A stretch of DNA of 64,000 nt, taken from Marivita sp. S6314 (GTDB lineage Bacteria; Pseudomonadota; Alphaproteobacteria; Rhodobacterales; Rhodobacteraceae). This document shows positions 8,809 through 17,855 of the stretch, piece by piece. The stretch spans positions 248,001 to 312,000 of the forward strand of contig NZ_JALKAO010000004.1 of NCBI RefSeq assembly GCF_023015985.1, read 5' to 3'. The position numbers and the translations under genes are program-made. The number at the start of each line of letters is the position of its first letter. Position 1 is the first letter of the stretch. The notes beneath the pieces are model-generated. The model did not search any database, had not been told where the DNA came from, and saw only the letters and a list, made by a program, of their open reading frames with translations.

Positions 8809-10314
8809 ATGCAGCCGAATATTCTGATCCTGATGGTGGACCAATTGAACGGGACGCTGTTTCCTGACGGTCCCGCCGATTGGCTGCATGCGCCCAACCT
8901 CAAGCGATTGGCAGCACGTTCCACCCGGTTCCGCAACACCTACACCGCCAGCCCGCTCTGCGCGCCGGGGCGGGCGGCGTTCATGTCCGGGCAATTGCCG
9001 TCCGCCACCGGGGTTTATGACAACGCGGCGGAATTTCCGTCGTCGATCCCCACCTATGCGCATCACCTGCGGCGGGCGGGGTACTACACGGCGCTGTCGG
9101 GCAAGATGCATTTTGTCGGACCTGACCAGTTGCACGGGTTCGAAGCGCGGCTGACCACGGATATCTATCCGGCGGATTTCGGTTGGACGCCGGATTACCG
9201 CAAACCGGGTGATCGGATCGACTGGTGGTATCACAATATGGGCTCTGTCACCGGGGCGGGCATCGGTGAGATCAGCAACCAGCTCGAATATGATGACGAG
9301 GTGGCCTATCAGACCAAGCTGCAGCTTTATGATCTGGCGCGGCGCAAGGACGACCGCCCATGGTGTGTGACCGCCAGTTTCACGCACCCGCATGACCCGT
9401 ATGTCGCGCGGAAAAAGTACTGGGATCTGTACGAAGACTGCGACCACCTGCTGCCAGAGGTGCCGGCGATGGACTATGCCGACCACGATCCGCATGCGCA
9501 GCGCATTTTCGACGCCAATGACTGGCGCAGCTTTGACATCACCGAAGACCACATCCGCGCCGCGCGCCGCGCCTATTTCGCAAATATCTCGTATCTGGAC
9601 GACAAGATTGGCGAAATCCTTCAGGTGCTGGAGGATACGCAGCAAGAGGCGATCATCCTGTTCGTGTCTGATCACGGCGACATGCTGGGCGAGCGGGGCC
9701 TGTGGTTCAAGATGAGCTTCTACGAAGGATCATCACGCGTGCCCTTGATGATCTCGGCCCCGGGGATGGCGCCGGGGCTTGTGACCGACCCGGTCTCGAC
9801 CATCGACGTTTGCCCGACGCTGTGTGATCTGGCCGGGGTCAGCATGGACGAGGTGATGCCTTGGACCACGGGCGAAACGCTTGTGCCGCTGGGGCAGGGG
9901 GCGTCGCGCGACACACCGGTGGCCATGGAATACGCGGCAGAGGCGTCGTATGCGCCGATGGTGTCGCTGCGCTATGGCAGGTGGAAATACAATCGCTGCG
10001 CGCTGGATCCCGACCAGTTGTTTGACATGGATGCCGATCCGTTTGAGCTGACCAATCTTGCGGATGCGCCAGAGCATCAGGGCACGGTCCAATCGCTGCG
10101 TGCCAAATCCGAGGCGCGTTGGGATCTTGACCGCTTTGACGCGGATGTCCGTGCCAGTCAGGCCAAGCGCTGGGTCGTGTACGAGGCGCTGCGGCAGGGC
10201 GGGTATTACCCGTGGGATTACCAGCCCCTGCGCGACGCGTCCGAACGGTTCATGCGCAACCACATGGACCTGAATGTGCTCGAAGAAACACAGCGTTTTC
10301 CGCGCGGAGAGTAA
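8809..10314 (+). CDS. betC: Choline sulfatase
   Basis: 501-residue type I sulfatase converting choline-O-sulfate to choline and sulfate, a route to the osmolyte glycine betaine. The formylglycine cysteine is C51 in SPLCAPGRAAF. Typical BetC stretches are PNILILMVDQLNGTLFPDG and the long region around DIYPADFGWTPDYRKPG. The ATG at 8809 follows GGGGGCAAC and is preferred over a GTG at 8776. betA, betB and betI are not adjacent; the gene stands alone. Confidence 0.95.
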   Translation: MQPNILILMVDQLNGTLFPDGPADWLHAPNLKRLAARSTRFRNTYTASPLCAPGRAAFMSGQLPSATGVYDNAAEFPSSIPTYAHHLRRAGYYTALSGKMHFVGPDQLHGFEARLTTDIYPADFGWTPDYRKPGDRIDWWYHNMGSVTGAGIGEISNQLEYDDEVAYQTKLQLYDLARRKDDRPWCVTASFTHPHDPYVARKKYWDLYEDCDHLLPEVPAMDYADHDPHAQRIFDANDWRSFDITEDHIRAARRAYFANISYLDDKIGEILQVLEDTQQEAIILFVSDHGDMLGERGLWFKMSFYEGSSRVPLMISAPGMAPGLVTDPVSTIDVCPTLCDLAGVSMDEVMPWTTGETLVPLGQGASRDTPVAMEYAAEASYAPMVSLRYGRWKYNRCALDPDQLFDMDADPFELTNLADAPEHQGTVQSLRAKSEARWDLDRFDADVRASQAKRWVVYEALRQGGYYPWDYQPLRDASERFMRNHMDLNVLEETQRFPRGE

Positions 10315-10375
10315 CGCCTCCCGTCTGGCACGGTTCTGCCTTCGTTCTTCCATCATTCCGTGATTGATTCACGGA

Positions 10376-11110
10376 ATGTTAAGACTTGCGACACTTCTCT
10401 GCGTCACCCTTGCGCTGCCTGTCTCGGCGGGCCCCAGCGGGCCGGTACACGTCATTGATGGCGATACGATTGATGTGGGTGACACCCGCGTGCGCCTTCA
10501 CGCCATCGACGCGCCTGAAGCGGACCAGATGTGCGGATCGGCGGACAGCCCTGCATGGGAATGCGGCGCATGGGTCACGTCCGAGGCGCGCCGCCTGTTC
10601 GAAGGCAAGCGCGCACGCTGCATTGTTCAGGACATCGACCGCTACGGCCGCACCGTGGCCATCTGTGATGTTAAAGGCCGTGATATGGGGGAGGTGCTGG
10701 TCAGCGAAGGTCTGGCCTTTGCTTATCGCAGATACGGAATGGCGTATGACCTGACCGAAAAGCGGGCTGCTGTGAACGCGCGCGGTTTGCACGGGGCGGG
10801 TGCGACGTCACCCGCCGCGTTCCGCGCGTCCAAACGGGCGACGCGGCAGGCCGTAAAGGTGCGTTCGGGTACAGGTGCCAAAACCGTCACGGTGCCCAAA
10901 TCGTCAAACCGCAGCAGCTGGCTGCCCAAGGCGTTGGACCCGTCCTGCGCCATCAAGGGCAATATCAGCCGCAACGGCGGAACCCGCATCTATCACGTGC
11001 CGGGACAGGACTATTACGACGCCACGCGCATTGATCCAAGCAAAGGCGAACGCTGGTTTTGTTCGGAATCCGAAGCCCGCGCGGCAGGCTGGCGAAAGGC
11101 GCGAAAATGA
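10376..11110 (+). CDS. Secreted thermonuclease-family nuclease
   Basis: 244-residue exported protein with a signal peptide ending about VSAG. The staphylococcal-nuclease fold is shown by [26 protein letters not shown]-type segments, with catalytic R, E and R positions in RLHAIDAPE and YGRTVAIC. The last ~65 residues form a separate Cys-containing domain (CAIKGNIS ... [11 protein letters not shown] ... [16 protein letters not shown]) often joined to SNase domains. The chosen ATG at 10376 has a weak AACGG-like site. Likely role is extracellular or periplasmic nucleic-acid degradation. Confidence 0.85.
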   Translation: MLRLATLLCVTLALPVSAGPSGPVHVIDGDTIDVGDTRVRLHAIDAPEADQMCGSADSPAWECGAWVTSEARRLFEGKRARCIVQDIDRYGRTVAICDVKGRDMGEVLVSEGLAFAYRRYGMAYDLTEKRAAVNARGLHGAGATSPAAFRASKRATRQAVKVRSGTGAKTVTVPKSSNRSSWLPKALDPSCAIKGNISRNGGTRIYHVPGQDYYDATRIDPSKGERWFCSESEARAAGWRKARK

Positions 11111-11191
11111 TCCGCGTTTGATCCGGGTCAAGGTGGTCGAACCGCCTCTCTGACAGTCTTCATCTGAACACTACAGGAGAGGATACGCCCC

Positions 11192-11428
11192 ATGTCTCAT
11201 ACACCACACGAACTGGCCGAAGAATTCCCGGATCGGGTCGAGCAGATGAGCACGCTCAAGCAATCCGATGCGCATTTCGCCAAGATTTTTGAACAGTATC
11301 ACGAGCTCAACCGGGCGGTTCATCGAGCCGAAACCAATGTCGAACCGATGGACACATTGGCCGAAACCGACCTGCGCAAACAGCGCGCGGCGCTCAAGGA
11401 CGAAATCTGGGCCTATCTTCAGAAATGA
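11192..11428 (+). CDS. YdcH/DUF465 family protein
   Basis: 78-residue helical, highly charged protein of the YdcH (DUF465) family, with HELAEEFPDR, FAKIFEQYHELNRAVHRAE and LRKQRAALKDEIW. The family forms short coiled coils; function is unknown. An AGGAGAGG site precedes the ATG. Its stop codon is immediately followed by the stop of the convergent glutathione peroxidase gene, with no base between them. Confidence 0.92.
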   Translation: MSHTPHELAEEFPDRVEQMSTLKQSDAHFAKIFEQYHELNRAVHRAETNVEPMDTLAETDLRKQRAALKDEIWAYLQK

Positions 11429-11947
11429 TCAGTCAAGCAGGGCCGTGATCGCCGAGGTCACGGGCCGCGACATGGGCCGCGCGTTTGATCCGAACGTCGC
11501 GGCCACGTGCCCGTCTGGTGCAATCAACACCTTGTTGAAATTCCAGCGTGGCGCAAACCCGGTTTCGGACTTCAGCCATTGATAAAACGGATGCGCCGCA
11601 TCGCCCAAAACCGGGGTGATGGTGGTCATGGGGATATCGAGGCCGAAATTGACCTCGCAAAACTCTTTCACATCTTCATTCGACCCAAGCTCCTGCCGGA
11701 AATCATTGGATGGAACCGCCAACACGACCAGCCCGCGGTCGCGGTAGGTGTCGTACAGCGTTTGCAATCCGTCATATTGGTTGGTGAACCCGCAGCGTGA
11801 GGCGGTGTTTACCACAAGCACCGGCTGTCCGCGCCACGCGGTCAGGTCAATCTCGCCCCCATCAATCGACGGGAAGGTGAATCCGGTTGGTGCGGCATGG
11901 GCGAAGCTGGCCACCCAAATCAGGAAACTGGCAAAGAACAGGCGCAT
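11429..11947 (-). CDS. Glutathione peroxidase family protein, exported
   Basis: 172-residue thiol peroxidase with a signal peptide (MRLFFASFLIWVASFAHA). The active cysteine is in NTASRCGFTNQY, with the Gln-like position in VPSNDF and W in the FAPRWNFNKVLI segment. It reduces hydroperoxides, probably in the periplasm given the leader. The ATG at 11947 follows GAGGAGAAAG; a longer frame upstream adds only MLRKRRKT and lacks a site. It is a Cys, not selenocysteine, enzyme. Confidence 0.92.
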   Translation of the reverse strand: MRLFFASFLIWVASFAHAAPTGFTFPSIDGGEIDLTAWRGQPVLVVNTASRCGFTNQYDGLQTLYDTYRDRGLVVLAVPSNDFRQELGSNEDVKEFCEVNFGLDIPMTTITPVLGDAAHPFYQWLKSETGFAPRWNFNKVLIAPDGHVAATFGSNARPMSRPVTSAITALLD

Positions 11948-12000
11948 CGTCTTTCTCCTCTTACGCAACAAGGTAGAAGCGCAGACAAGATTGGAAAGGG

Positions 12001-12621
12001 TCAGGTTTTGCGGAACACCATGACAAGTCCGCGATCCTTGGCGTGGTCGTGGGTTGCGTTTTCGTAGATCGGGATGTCAACGAAATCGACCGGTGTGATG
12101 ATCCGGTGTGCGACCAACAACGCCAGTTTTGATCCGAAACCCGCGCCGTCAAACACAGGTGGGATGACGCCACAGACAAAAAGCGCACCGTTCCTGGCGA
12201 TGCGCATCAGCTCTGGCAACACCTCTGGCCCGACATGGCCATGGGTAAACGTCCCGCAGGACACAAACCCGCCATAGCTGGCATCCGCGATGGGCAGCGC
12301 CTCGGTCAGATCCGCAACAAGACGTTGACGGTAGAGCCCCTTTGCCTCGGCCTGCCGAAGCATCTCTTCGGAGATGTCGATCCCGTCCACCACGAGGTCC
12401 GGCAGGTGTTCGGCGACACGCCCGGTGCCGGCGCCGATGTCAAGGATCGGCACGTTGTCTACGCTGTGCTCTTGAAACACCCTGGCAATCTCGCGCGGTG
12501 CGACATAGCCGTGGGCATCACCGAAACTGCTGTCATAGGTTGCCGCCCAGTTGTCATACAGGGTCTTTGCATCCGCCGCACCGCTGATGGCGTAGGCATC
12601 GTCAAGATCATAGTCCGGCAT
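12001..12621 (-). CDS. Class I SAM-dependent methyltransferase
   Basis: 206-residue Rossmann-fold methyltransferase. The SAM motif I is ILDIGAGTGRVAEHL, followed by the acidic loop DGIDISEEML. The start at ATG 12621 follows GGAGCG. The C-terminal part (DFVDIPIYENATHDHAKDRG) is like small-molecule methyltransferases of the UbiE/COQ5 class. Substrate unknown. Lies divergently from the DksA-like gene; 53 bases separate its stop from the glutathione peroxidase start. Confidence 0.85.
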   Translation of the reverse strand: MPDYDLDDAYAISGAADAKTLYDNWAATYDSSFGDAHGYVAPREIARVFQEHSVDNVPILDIGAGTGRVAEHLPDLVVDGIDISEEMLRQAEAKGLYRQRLVADLTEALPIADASYGGFVSCGTFTHGHVGPEVLPELMRIARNGALFVCGVIPPVFDGAGFGSKLALLVAHRIITPVDFVDIPIYENATHDHAKDRGLVMVFRKT

Positions 12622-12743
12622 GGCACGCTCCGCTGATGGTATGTAAGCGCTGTCAGGATGCCCGTGCGCCGGCAATCGGGCAAGGCCCTTGAATGACGGC
12701 TAGGGGCAGTCTTACCTATACAGGAGTTGGAAAGGAGCACGCG

Positions 12744-13013
12744 ATGGCAGGTGGGTGGACACGCGATGGCGCGGTGCAGGACCAGATCGACGCGTCGATC
12801 AATGATGAACTGGCGCGGCTGAAGGCCCGCAAAACGCCCGTGGGCGAAAGCCTAACCCATTGTGCGGACTGCGAAGAGCCGATCCCCGAAAAGCGCCGGT
12901 TGGCTGTGCCGGGCGTGAAGCTGTGCATCGACTGCCAGCAAGAGCGTGACGGTGCCTTCAAGGCGCGCGGCGGGATCAACCGGCGTGGGTCAAAAGACAG
13001 TCAGTTGAAGTAG
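12744..13013 (+). CDS. DksA/TraR C4-type zinc-finger protein
   Basis: 89-residue member of the DksA/TraR family. A C4 zinc finger is formed by CADCEEPIPEKRR ... CIDCQQERDG (four cysteines CxxC-x17-CxxC). No long coiled coil is present, unlike full DksA, so this is the short YbiI-like class that binds RNA polymerase's secondary channel in some species. Strong AAAGGAG site. Role in stress transcription is inferred. Confidence 0.88.
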   Translation: MAGGWTRDGAVQDQIDASINDELARLKARKTPVGESLTHCADCEEPIPEKRRLAVPGVKLCIDCQQERDGAFKARGGINRRGSKDSQLK

Positions 13014-13018
13014 TGCGG

Positions 13019-13201
13019 CTATTCGCCAGCCATGCCCTGAGCAATGTCCGATTGTATGCGTTGCGCGTCACGCTGATTTGCAGGACGCAGGTCAAGGTCT
13101 AGCAAGGTCAGACCTTGGCTCTTGGCGATCAAAAACCCATGGGATAGCCGCGTTTCCCATTTTTCTTTTTCGCTCAGAATTGAGTACTCATGCAACGTCA
13201 T
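13019..13201 (-). CDS. Small hypothetical protein coupled downstream of pepF
   Basis: 60-residue protein, no recognisable family. Residues are mostly charged (LSEKEKWETRLS, LRPANQRDAQRIQSDIAQ), with no membrane segment. GGAG lies 12 bases before its ATG, and it starts 7 bases after the stop of the gene at 13209-13538. Both face pepF's transcription direction. It may be a paired partner of that gene; this is inference from spacing only. Confidence 0.5.
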   Translation of the reverse strand: MTLHEYSILSEKEKWETRLSHGFLIAKSQGLTLLDLDLRPANQRDAQRIQSDIAQGMAGE

Positions 13202-13208
13202 GTCTTAG

Positions 13209-13538
13209 TCATACTCCAATCGCGCCTCTGAAGGTAGCCACCATTTGAGCAATTTCTGTTGGATTTAATCCATCTTTCGACACGGGTGTTACCGCCATCA
13301 CAATGACAACGACATTTCGATCTTTGTCCAGCGACGGCAAGAAGTAACACCAGTGTTGCTCGATTTCCCGCCTGAGCAGGGGCCCAAGTTCAACATCTGT
13401 CTTGCTGACCGGAAGCCGTTCAAGTGAACTGCCGATACGGTCGACCACAGCTTGAGGAACGCTATAAAGCAGGATGTCCAACTCAGCGGGTTCCGTCGTG
13501 TCTACGGACACCTTGATCCCGCGTCGCCGGAAACTCAC
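13209..13538 (-). CDS. Hypothetical protein overlapping the pepF stop
   Basis: 109-residue protein beginning at a GTG that overlaps the pepF stop codon (GTGA). It has a conserved-looking core (ELDILLYSVPQAVVDRIGSSLE, EIEQHWCYFLPSL, NVVVIVMAVTPVSKDG). No catalytic motif is evident. The overlap implies translational coupling to oligoendopeptidase F, but its function is unknown and I could not place it in a family. Confidence 0.55.
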   Translation of the reverse strand: MSFRRRGIKVSVDTTEPAELDILLYSVPQAVVDRIGSSLERLPVSKTDVELGPLLRREIEQHWCYFLPSLDKDRNVVVIVMAVTPVSKDGLNPTEIAQMVATFRGAIGV

Positions 13539-15355
13539 CCTTCCATAGCCTCCAACTCGTCAATGAAGCCGGAAATCATGCTGAGGCCCTTGTCCCAGAA
13601 CTTGGGATCGCTGGCATCAAGCCCGAACGGGGCAAGCAGGTCTTTATGGTGCTGTGATCCGCCCGCTTTGAGCATGTCGAAGTACTTGTCCTGAAAGCCC
13701 TCGGGGTTTTCTTCGTAGACAGCATAAAGCGCGTTCACCAAGCCATCGCCGAACGCATAGGCATAAACGTAGAAGGGCGAATGCACGAAGTGCGGGATGT
13801 AGGCCCAGAAGGTCTCGTACCCGTCCATGAATTCAAACGCTGGCCCAAGGGATTCGGCCTGTACCGACATCCAGAGCGCGTTGATGTCGTCCGGTGTCAG
13901 TTCACCCCCGCGCCGAGCCTCGTGCAGTTTGCATTCGAAGTCGTAGAACGCAATCTGGCGGACAACCGTGTTGATCATGTCTTCGACCTTGCCGGCCAGC
14001 ATGATCTTCTTCTCCGCATCATCCTTGGCGTTGTCGAGCATGCGACGGAAGGTGAGCATTTCACCGAACACAGACGCGGTTTCGGCCAGCGTCAGCGGGG
14101 TAGAGGCCAGCATTTCGCCTTGTTCGGCGGCCAGAACCTGATGCACGCCATGGCCCAGTTCATGCGCAAGCGTCATCACGTCGCGCGGTTTGCCAAGATA
14201 GTTCAGCATCACGTAAGGGTGCACATCTGTGACCGTGGGATGGGCAAACGCGCCGGGGGCTTTGCCGGGTTTCACCGCCGCGTCGATCCAGCCGTCGGTG
14301 AAGAACGGTTTTGCGATTTCCGCCATACGTGGATCAAAGGCGTTATAGGCGGACATGACGGTTTCGGTCGCCTCGTCCCAATCGACGATCCGGGTCGCTT
14401 CCATCGGCAACGGCGCGTTGCGGTCCCAGACCTGCATGACGTCCAAGCCCAGCCATTTGCGTTTGAGCTCGTAATAGCGGTGGCTCAGCTTGGGGTAGGC
14501 GGCAACCACCGCATCACGCAGCGCCTCGACCACTTCGGGTTCGACATCGTTCGACAAATGCCGCCCGGTCTGCGCGCTTGGCATCCCGCGCCAGCGGTCC
14601 ATGATTTCTTTTTCCTTGGCTTGTGTGTTGTGGACGCGCGCGAAGATCTTAATGTTTTCGGCAAAGACGGCGGCGAGTTCCTTGGCAGCGGCCTCACGTT
14701 TGCTGCGGTCCTGTTCGGTCAGCAGGTTCAGCGTGCCTTCGATGTTAAGCGGCTCACCGTCCACCTCGAACTCCAGCCCGGCGATGGTTTCGTCAAACAG
14801 CCGCTCCCACGCGTCGCCGACAACACCGAGATCGTGCAGGAATTTCTCCATCTCGTCAGACAGCTGATACGGTTTCATCGCACGGATGCGGCGGATGGCG
14901 GGTTTGTAGCGGGCAAGGTCCGCATTGGCGTCAAACAGCGCGTCGATCTTTGGGTCTTCGATGCGGTTCAGTTCCAGAGTGAAGAAGACCAGCGGGGTCG
15001 TGTAGATGGTGATCTTTTCCTGATGATCCGACATGAACTTCGCGCGTTCGGCGTCGGTGGTCAGTTGGTAATAGCGCAGACCCGCGTAGGACATGATGCG
15101 GCCTGCAATGTTTTCGATCTTTTCGTGCCGGTGGATGGCGGTCAGGAAGCCCTCGGCGTCCAGATCAGCCAGCTTGCCTTCGTAGTCAGAGGCAAAGCTG
15201 CGGCAGGCCTCTTCCAGCCAGTCGAGATCGCGTTTGAGTTCTGCCGCATCGTCAGATGGGTAGAGGTCCGTCAGGTCCCATTCCGGCAGGTCTCCCAGAT
15301 CTTTGCCGCCGCTTTGGGCGTTGGCGTCATAAAGCGGGGATGGGGTGCGCAGCAT
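13535..15355 (-). CDS. pepF: Oligoendopeptidase F (M3 family)
   Basis: 606-residue zinc metallopeptidase cutting short peptides in the cytoplasm. The zinc site HELGHGVH is near residue 395 (LAHELGHGVHQVLA), and the C-terminal region FVHSPFYVYAYAFGDGL is typical of PepF. Length fits the family. The start is an ATG at 15355, after AACAGGAGACGACCC. Two small genes are coupled downstream. Confidence 0.95.
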   Translation of the reverse strand: MLRTPSPLYDANAQSGGKDLGDLPEWDLTDLYPSDDAAELKRDLDWLEEACRSFASDYEGKLADLDAEGFLTAIHRHEKIENIAGRIMSYAGLRYYQLTTDAERAKFMSDHQEKITIYTTPLVFFTLELNRIEDPKIDALFDANADLARYKPAIRRIRAMKPYQLSDEMEKFLHDLGVVGDAWERLFDETIAGLEFEVDGEPLNIEGTLNLLTEQDRSKREAAAKELAAVFAENIKIFARVHNTQAKEKEIMDRWRGMPSAQTGRHLSNDVEPEVVEALRDAVVAAYPKLSHRYYELKRKWLGLDVMQVWDRNAPLPMEATRIVDWDEATETVMSAYNAFDPRMAEIAKPFFTDGWIDAAVKPGKAPGAFAHPTVTDVHPYVMLNYLGKPRDVMTLAHELGHGVHQVLAAEQGEMLASTPLTLAETASVFGEMLTFRRMLDNAKDDAEKKIMLAGKVEDMINTVVRQIAFYDFECKLHEARRGGELTPDDINALWMSVQAESLGPAFEFMDGYETFWAYIPHFVHSPFYVYAYAFGDGLVNALYAVYEENPEGFQDKYFDMLKAGGSQHHKDLLAPFGLDASDPKFWDKGLSMISGFIDELEAMEG

Positions 15356-15409
15356 GGGTCGTCTCCTGTTCGTTGTTACCGTGGAACCTGTGCCGCGCGG
15401 GGCAAAGGT

Positions 15410-16270
15410 TCAAGGGGCAAAGCCATAGAGACGCGCGGGATTGTCGGTAAAGAGCTTTTGGCGGGTTGTGTTGTCCGGGATTGCGTCGAGCAACATGTTC
15501 AGTTGCTGGCCTGCGTCGGGCATCGGTACGCCGTTCAACATGAGATGGGGCCAGTCGCTGCCCCAAAGGATACGATCAGGGTTGGCGCTGGCAAGACGCT
15601 GGATCAGGGTCTGCGGCTCTGGCGTATGGCGGTAGGTGGCGCTGAGCTTGGTCCAGGCGTGTCCCTCAGCCAGCAGGCGTTCAAGGGCTTGTTGTCCTTC
15701 GGTCACACCAAGCGCCGGATCGGGCCAGGCGCAATGGTCGAACACAATCTGTACCGGCAGGTCGGGCACCTGAGGCGCAACGTCCGTCAGGTGCAGATGC
15801 GAATGCGCCAGCATTTCAACATGCAACCCGTGATCCGCGAGCATAGGCGCAAGGCGCTTCATCCCGTCCCAACTCAGCAACCCGCCATGCACGTAATTGA
15901 GCCGCACCGCCTTGCAGCCCTGATCCGCAAGCGCCGCGATGTCAGCCTCGGTCGCATCGTCAGAGATCAGGCAGACCGCCCGGAACTGGTCGCCCATGCG
16001 GCGTGTCGCCTCTAGCGTGACGCTGTTGTCGCCGCCGTAGAGGATGGAATGCACGATGACGCCGCGTGTGCATCCTAGCGCGGACAGATGCACGCGGTAG
16101 CGATCAAGCCACGCGTCCAGCGACCCCGCTGGCGGGTTTTCAATGCGCCCGTCCCACAGAGCAAAATCATCCCCGATCAGGTGGACATGGGCATCACAGG
16201 CCTGCGCGGGCAGCGGGTGTACAGGCGGTGTAATGGCGCTGGGCGGTGCGATGGCTGTCGGTTTATCCAT
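15410..16270 (-). CDS. Amidohydrolase family (TIM-barrel, PDC hydrolase-like)
   Basis: 286-residue TIM-barrel amidohydrolase-2 protein resembling 2-pyrone-4,6-dicarboxylate lactonase (LigI). Metal/active residues are in DAHVHLIG, HSHLHL, FDHCAWP and GSDWPH. No lignin pathway genes are around, so the substrate (a lactone or dicarboxylate) is unproven. It overlaps the DNA ligase gene by 8 bases and is translated after it. Confidence 0.85.
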   Translation of the reverse strand: MDKPTAIAPPSAITPPVHPLPAQACDAHVHLIGDDFALWDGRIENPPAGSLDAWLDRYRVHLSALGCTRGVIVHSILYGGDNSVTLEATRRMGDQFRAVCLISDDATEADIAALADQGCKAVRLNYVHGGLLSWDGMKRLAPMLADHGLHVEMLAHSHLHLTDVAPQVPDLPVQIVFDHCAWPDPALGVTEGQQALERLLAEGHAWTKLSATYRHTPEPQTLIQRLASANPDRILWGSDWPHLMLNGVPMPDAGQQLNMLLDAIPDNTTRQKLFTDNPARLYGFAP

Positions 16271-17855
16271 AAGTCTCTAACAATTCTTTAAGGTCATCGA
16301 GGGTATTTGCCTCTTGCAGCGGCTTATCATGGCGCCAGCGCGACATGCGCGGAAACCGCAGGGCGATCCCTGATTTGTGGCGGGGGGAAGCGTGGATGCC
16401 TTCGAACGCGATCTCGAACACATGATGCGGCGTGACCTGCCGCACCGGGCCAAAGCGCTGTTGCGTGTTCTTGCGCACCCAGGCGGTGATCTTGCGAAAT
16501 TCCTCATCCGTCAGGCCGGAATAGGCCTTGGTAAACGGCACCAGATCGTTGCCGTTCCAGACCGCGAAGGTGAAATCGGTGAACAGGTTCGCGCGCCGCC
16601 CGTGGCCCTGTTGCGCATAGATCATCACCGCATCGACGGTCAGTGGGTCCAGTTTCCACTTCCACCAATCGCCTTTCTTGCGGCCCGACAGGTAGGGGCT
16701 GTCCAACCGTTTGAGCATCAGCCCTTCGGCGCGGGCATCGCGGGCGCTGGCGCGGATGTCCGCCAGCGCGTCCCACGTGTCAAAAGCCAGCGGAGGCGCT
16801 GGGCGGATCGGTGCGTCCTCTGGCACAGAGCCCAGCACCGTGTCCAAACGCGCCCGGCGGTCCCGCAGGGGCAGATCGCGCAGGTCCTCGCCGTCTTGTT
16901 CCAGCAAATCATAGGCCAAGAGGATCACCGGAGCCTCTGCCAACAGCTTCTTCGGGACCGTCTTGCGTCCGATCCGGGCCTGCAAGGTGTTGAACGGGAA
17001 GGGCTGCGTGCCATCCCACGCGACGATCTCGCCGTCCAAAACGATACCATCCGGTAAAAAATCGCGCAGGCGGGCGAATTCGGGAAAGCGGTCGGTCATC
17101 AGTTCTTCGCCCCGTGACCAGACATGGTGGGTGCCATTGCGCAGGATCACTTGTCCACGGATGCCGTCCCATTTCCACTCGGCTTGCCAGTGATCCGGTG
17201 CACCAAGCGCGTCTGGATCGTCTTCAAGTTGGTAGGCGAGATAAAATGGGTAGGGCCGGCTGTCATCGGCCGCCGCATCTTCGGCCTCGATCAGCGCGTG
17301 GTAGGTCGTTGTGTCGGGCGTCCAGCCGCCCATGAGGCGATGCGCGAGGCTCGCTTCCTCTTGTCTGGTGGCCTTGGCCAAGGCGCGGGTCATGAGTTTC
17401 TGGCTGACCCCGATGCGAAAGCCACCCGTGATCAGCTTGTTGAACAAAAACCGCTCGGTTGCATCAAGCTGATCCCAAGCATCCAGTATGCGGTGCTTGC
17501 GGGCGTCGACATCAAGCGCTGTCAGTGCCTTGAGTTCAGTGATCCAGTGGGTCAGCGGCAGATCGCTTTCCCGGCGCGGCGGCGGCAGGATGAGCGCGAT
17601 GGTTTCGGCCAGATCGCCGACGATGGGATAGCTTTCCTCCAGCAGCCACAGCGGGATTCCTCCGACCTCTGCCGCCCATTCGCGCAGCTGGGTCGTGGTC
17701 ACCGCGCGCTTGGGGCGGCGGCCCGAAAACAGGGCGATGGTCCAGAGTTTGTCGTCGTCGCTTGCCGACGTAAAGAAGTCCGCCAAAGCCGCTGTTTTAG
17801 CGGTTGTTTTCGTGGTTTGATCTATGGTTGTGAAAAGCGCGGCAAAGTCTTTCAT
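16263..17855 (-). CDS. ATP-dependent DNA ligase
   Basis: 530-residue ATP-dependent DNA ligase (LigD-independent LigB/LigC-like bacterial class). The adenylated lysine is K228 in WKWDGIRG; other nucleotidyltransferase motifs are SRGEELM, DGEIVAWDG, EGLMLKR and DWWKWKL. An N-terminal DNA-binding domain (residues ~1-190) precedes the catalytic core and OB fold. It overlaps the exonuclease gene by 4 bases (ATGA), a pairing known in many bacteria and thought to act in repair. The housekeeping NAD-dependent ligase is not in the window. Confidence 0.93.
   Translation of the reverse strand: MKDFAALFTTIDQTTKTTAKTAALADFFTSASDDDKLWTIALFSGRRPKRAVTTTQLREWAAEVGGIPLWLLEESYPIVGDLAETIALILPPPRRESDLPLTHWITELKALTALDVDARKHRILDAWDQLDATERFLFNKLITGGFRIGVSQKLMTRALAKATRQEEASLAHRLMGGWTPDTTTYHALIEAEDAAADDSRPYPFYLAYQLEDDPDALGAPDHWQAEWKWDGIRGQVILRNGTHHVWSRGEELMTDRFPEFARLRDFLPDGIVLDGEIVAWDGTQPFPFNTLQARIGRKTVPKKLLAEAPVILLAYDLLEQDGEDLRDLPLRDRRARLDTVLGSVPEDAPIRPAPPLAFDTWDALADIRASARDARAEGLMLKRLDSPYLSGRKKGDWWKWKLDPLTVDAVMIYAQQGHGRRANLFTDFTFAVWNGNDLVPFTKAYSGLTDEEFRKITAWVRKNTQQRFGPVRQVTPHHVFEIAFEGIHASPRHKSGIALRFPRMSRWRHDKPLQEANTLDDLKELLETYG

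Noticed and set aside
11429-11947. Selenocysteine in glutathione peroxidase
   Set aside because: Active residue codon is Cys (RCGFTN).
13781-16015. Long plus-strand frame (~744 residues)
   Set aside because: Antisense to pepF and the amidohydrolase; no family motif.
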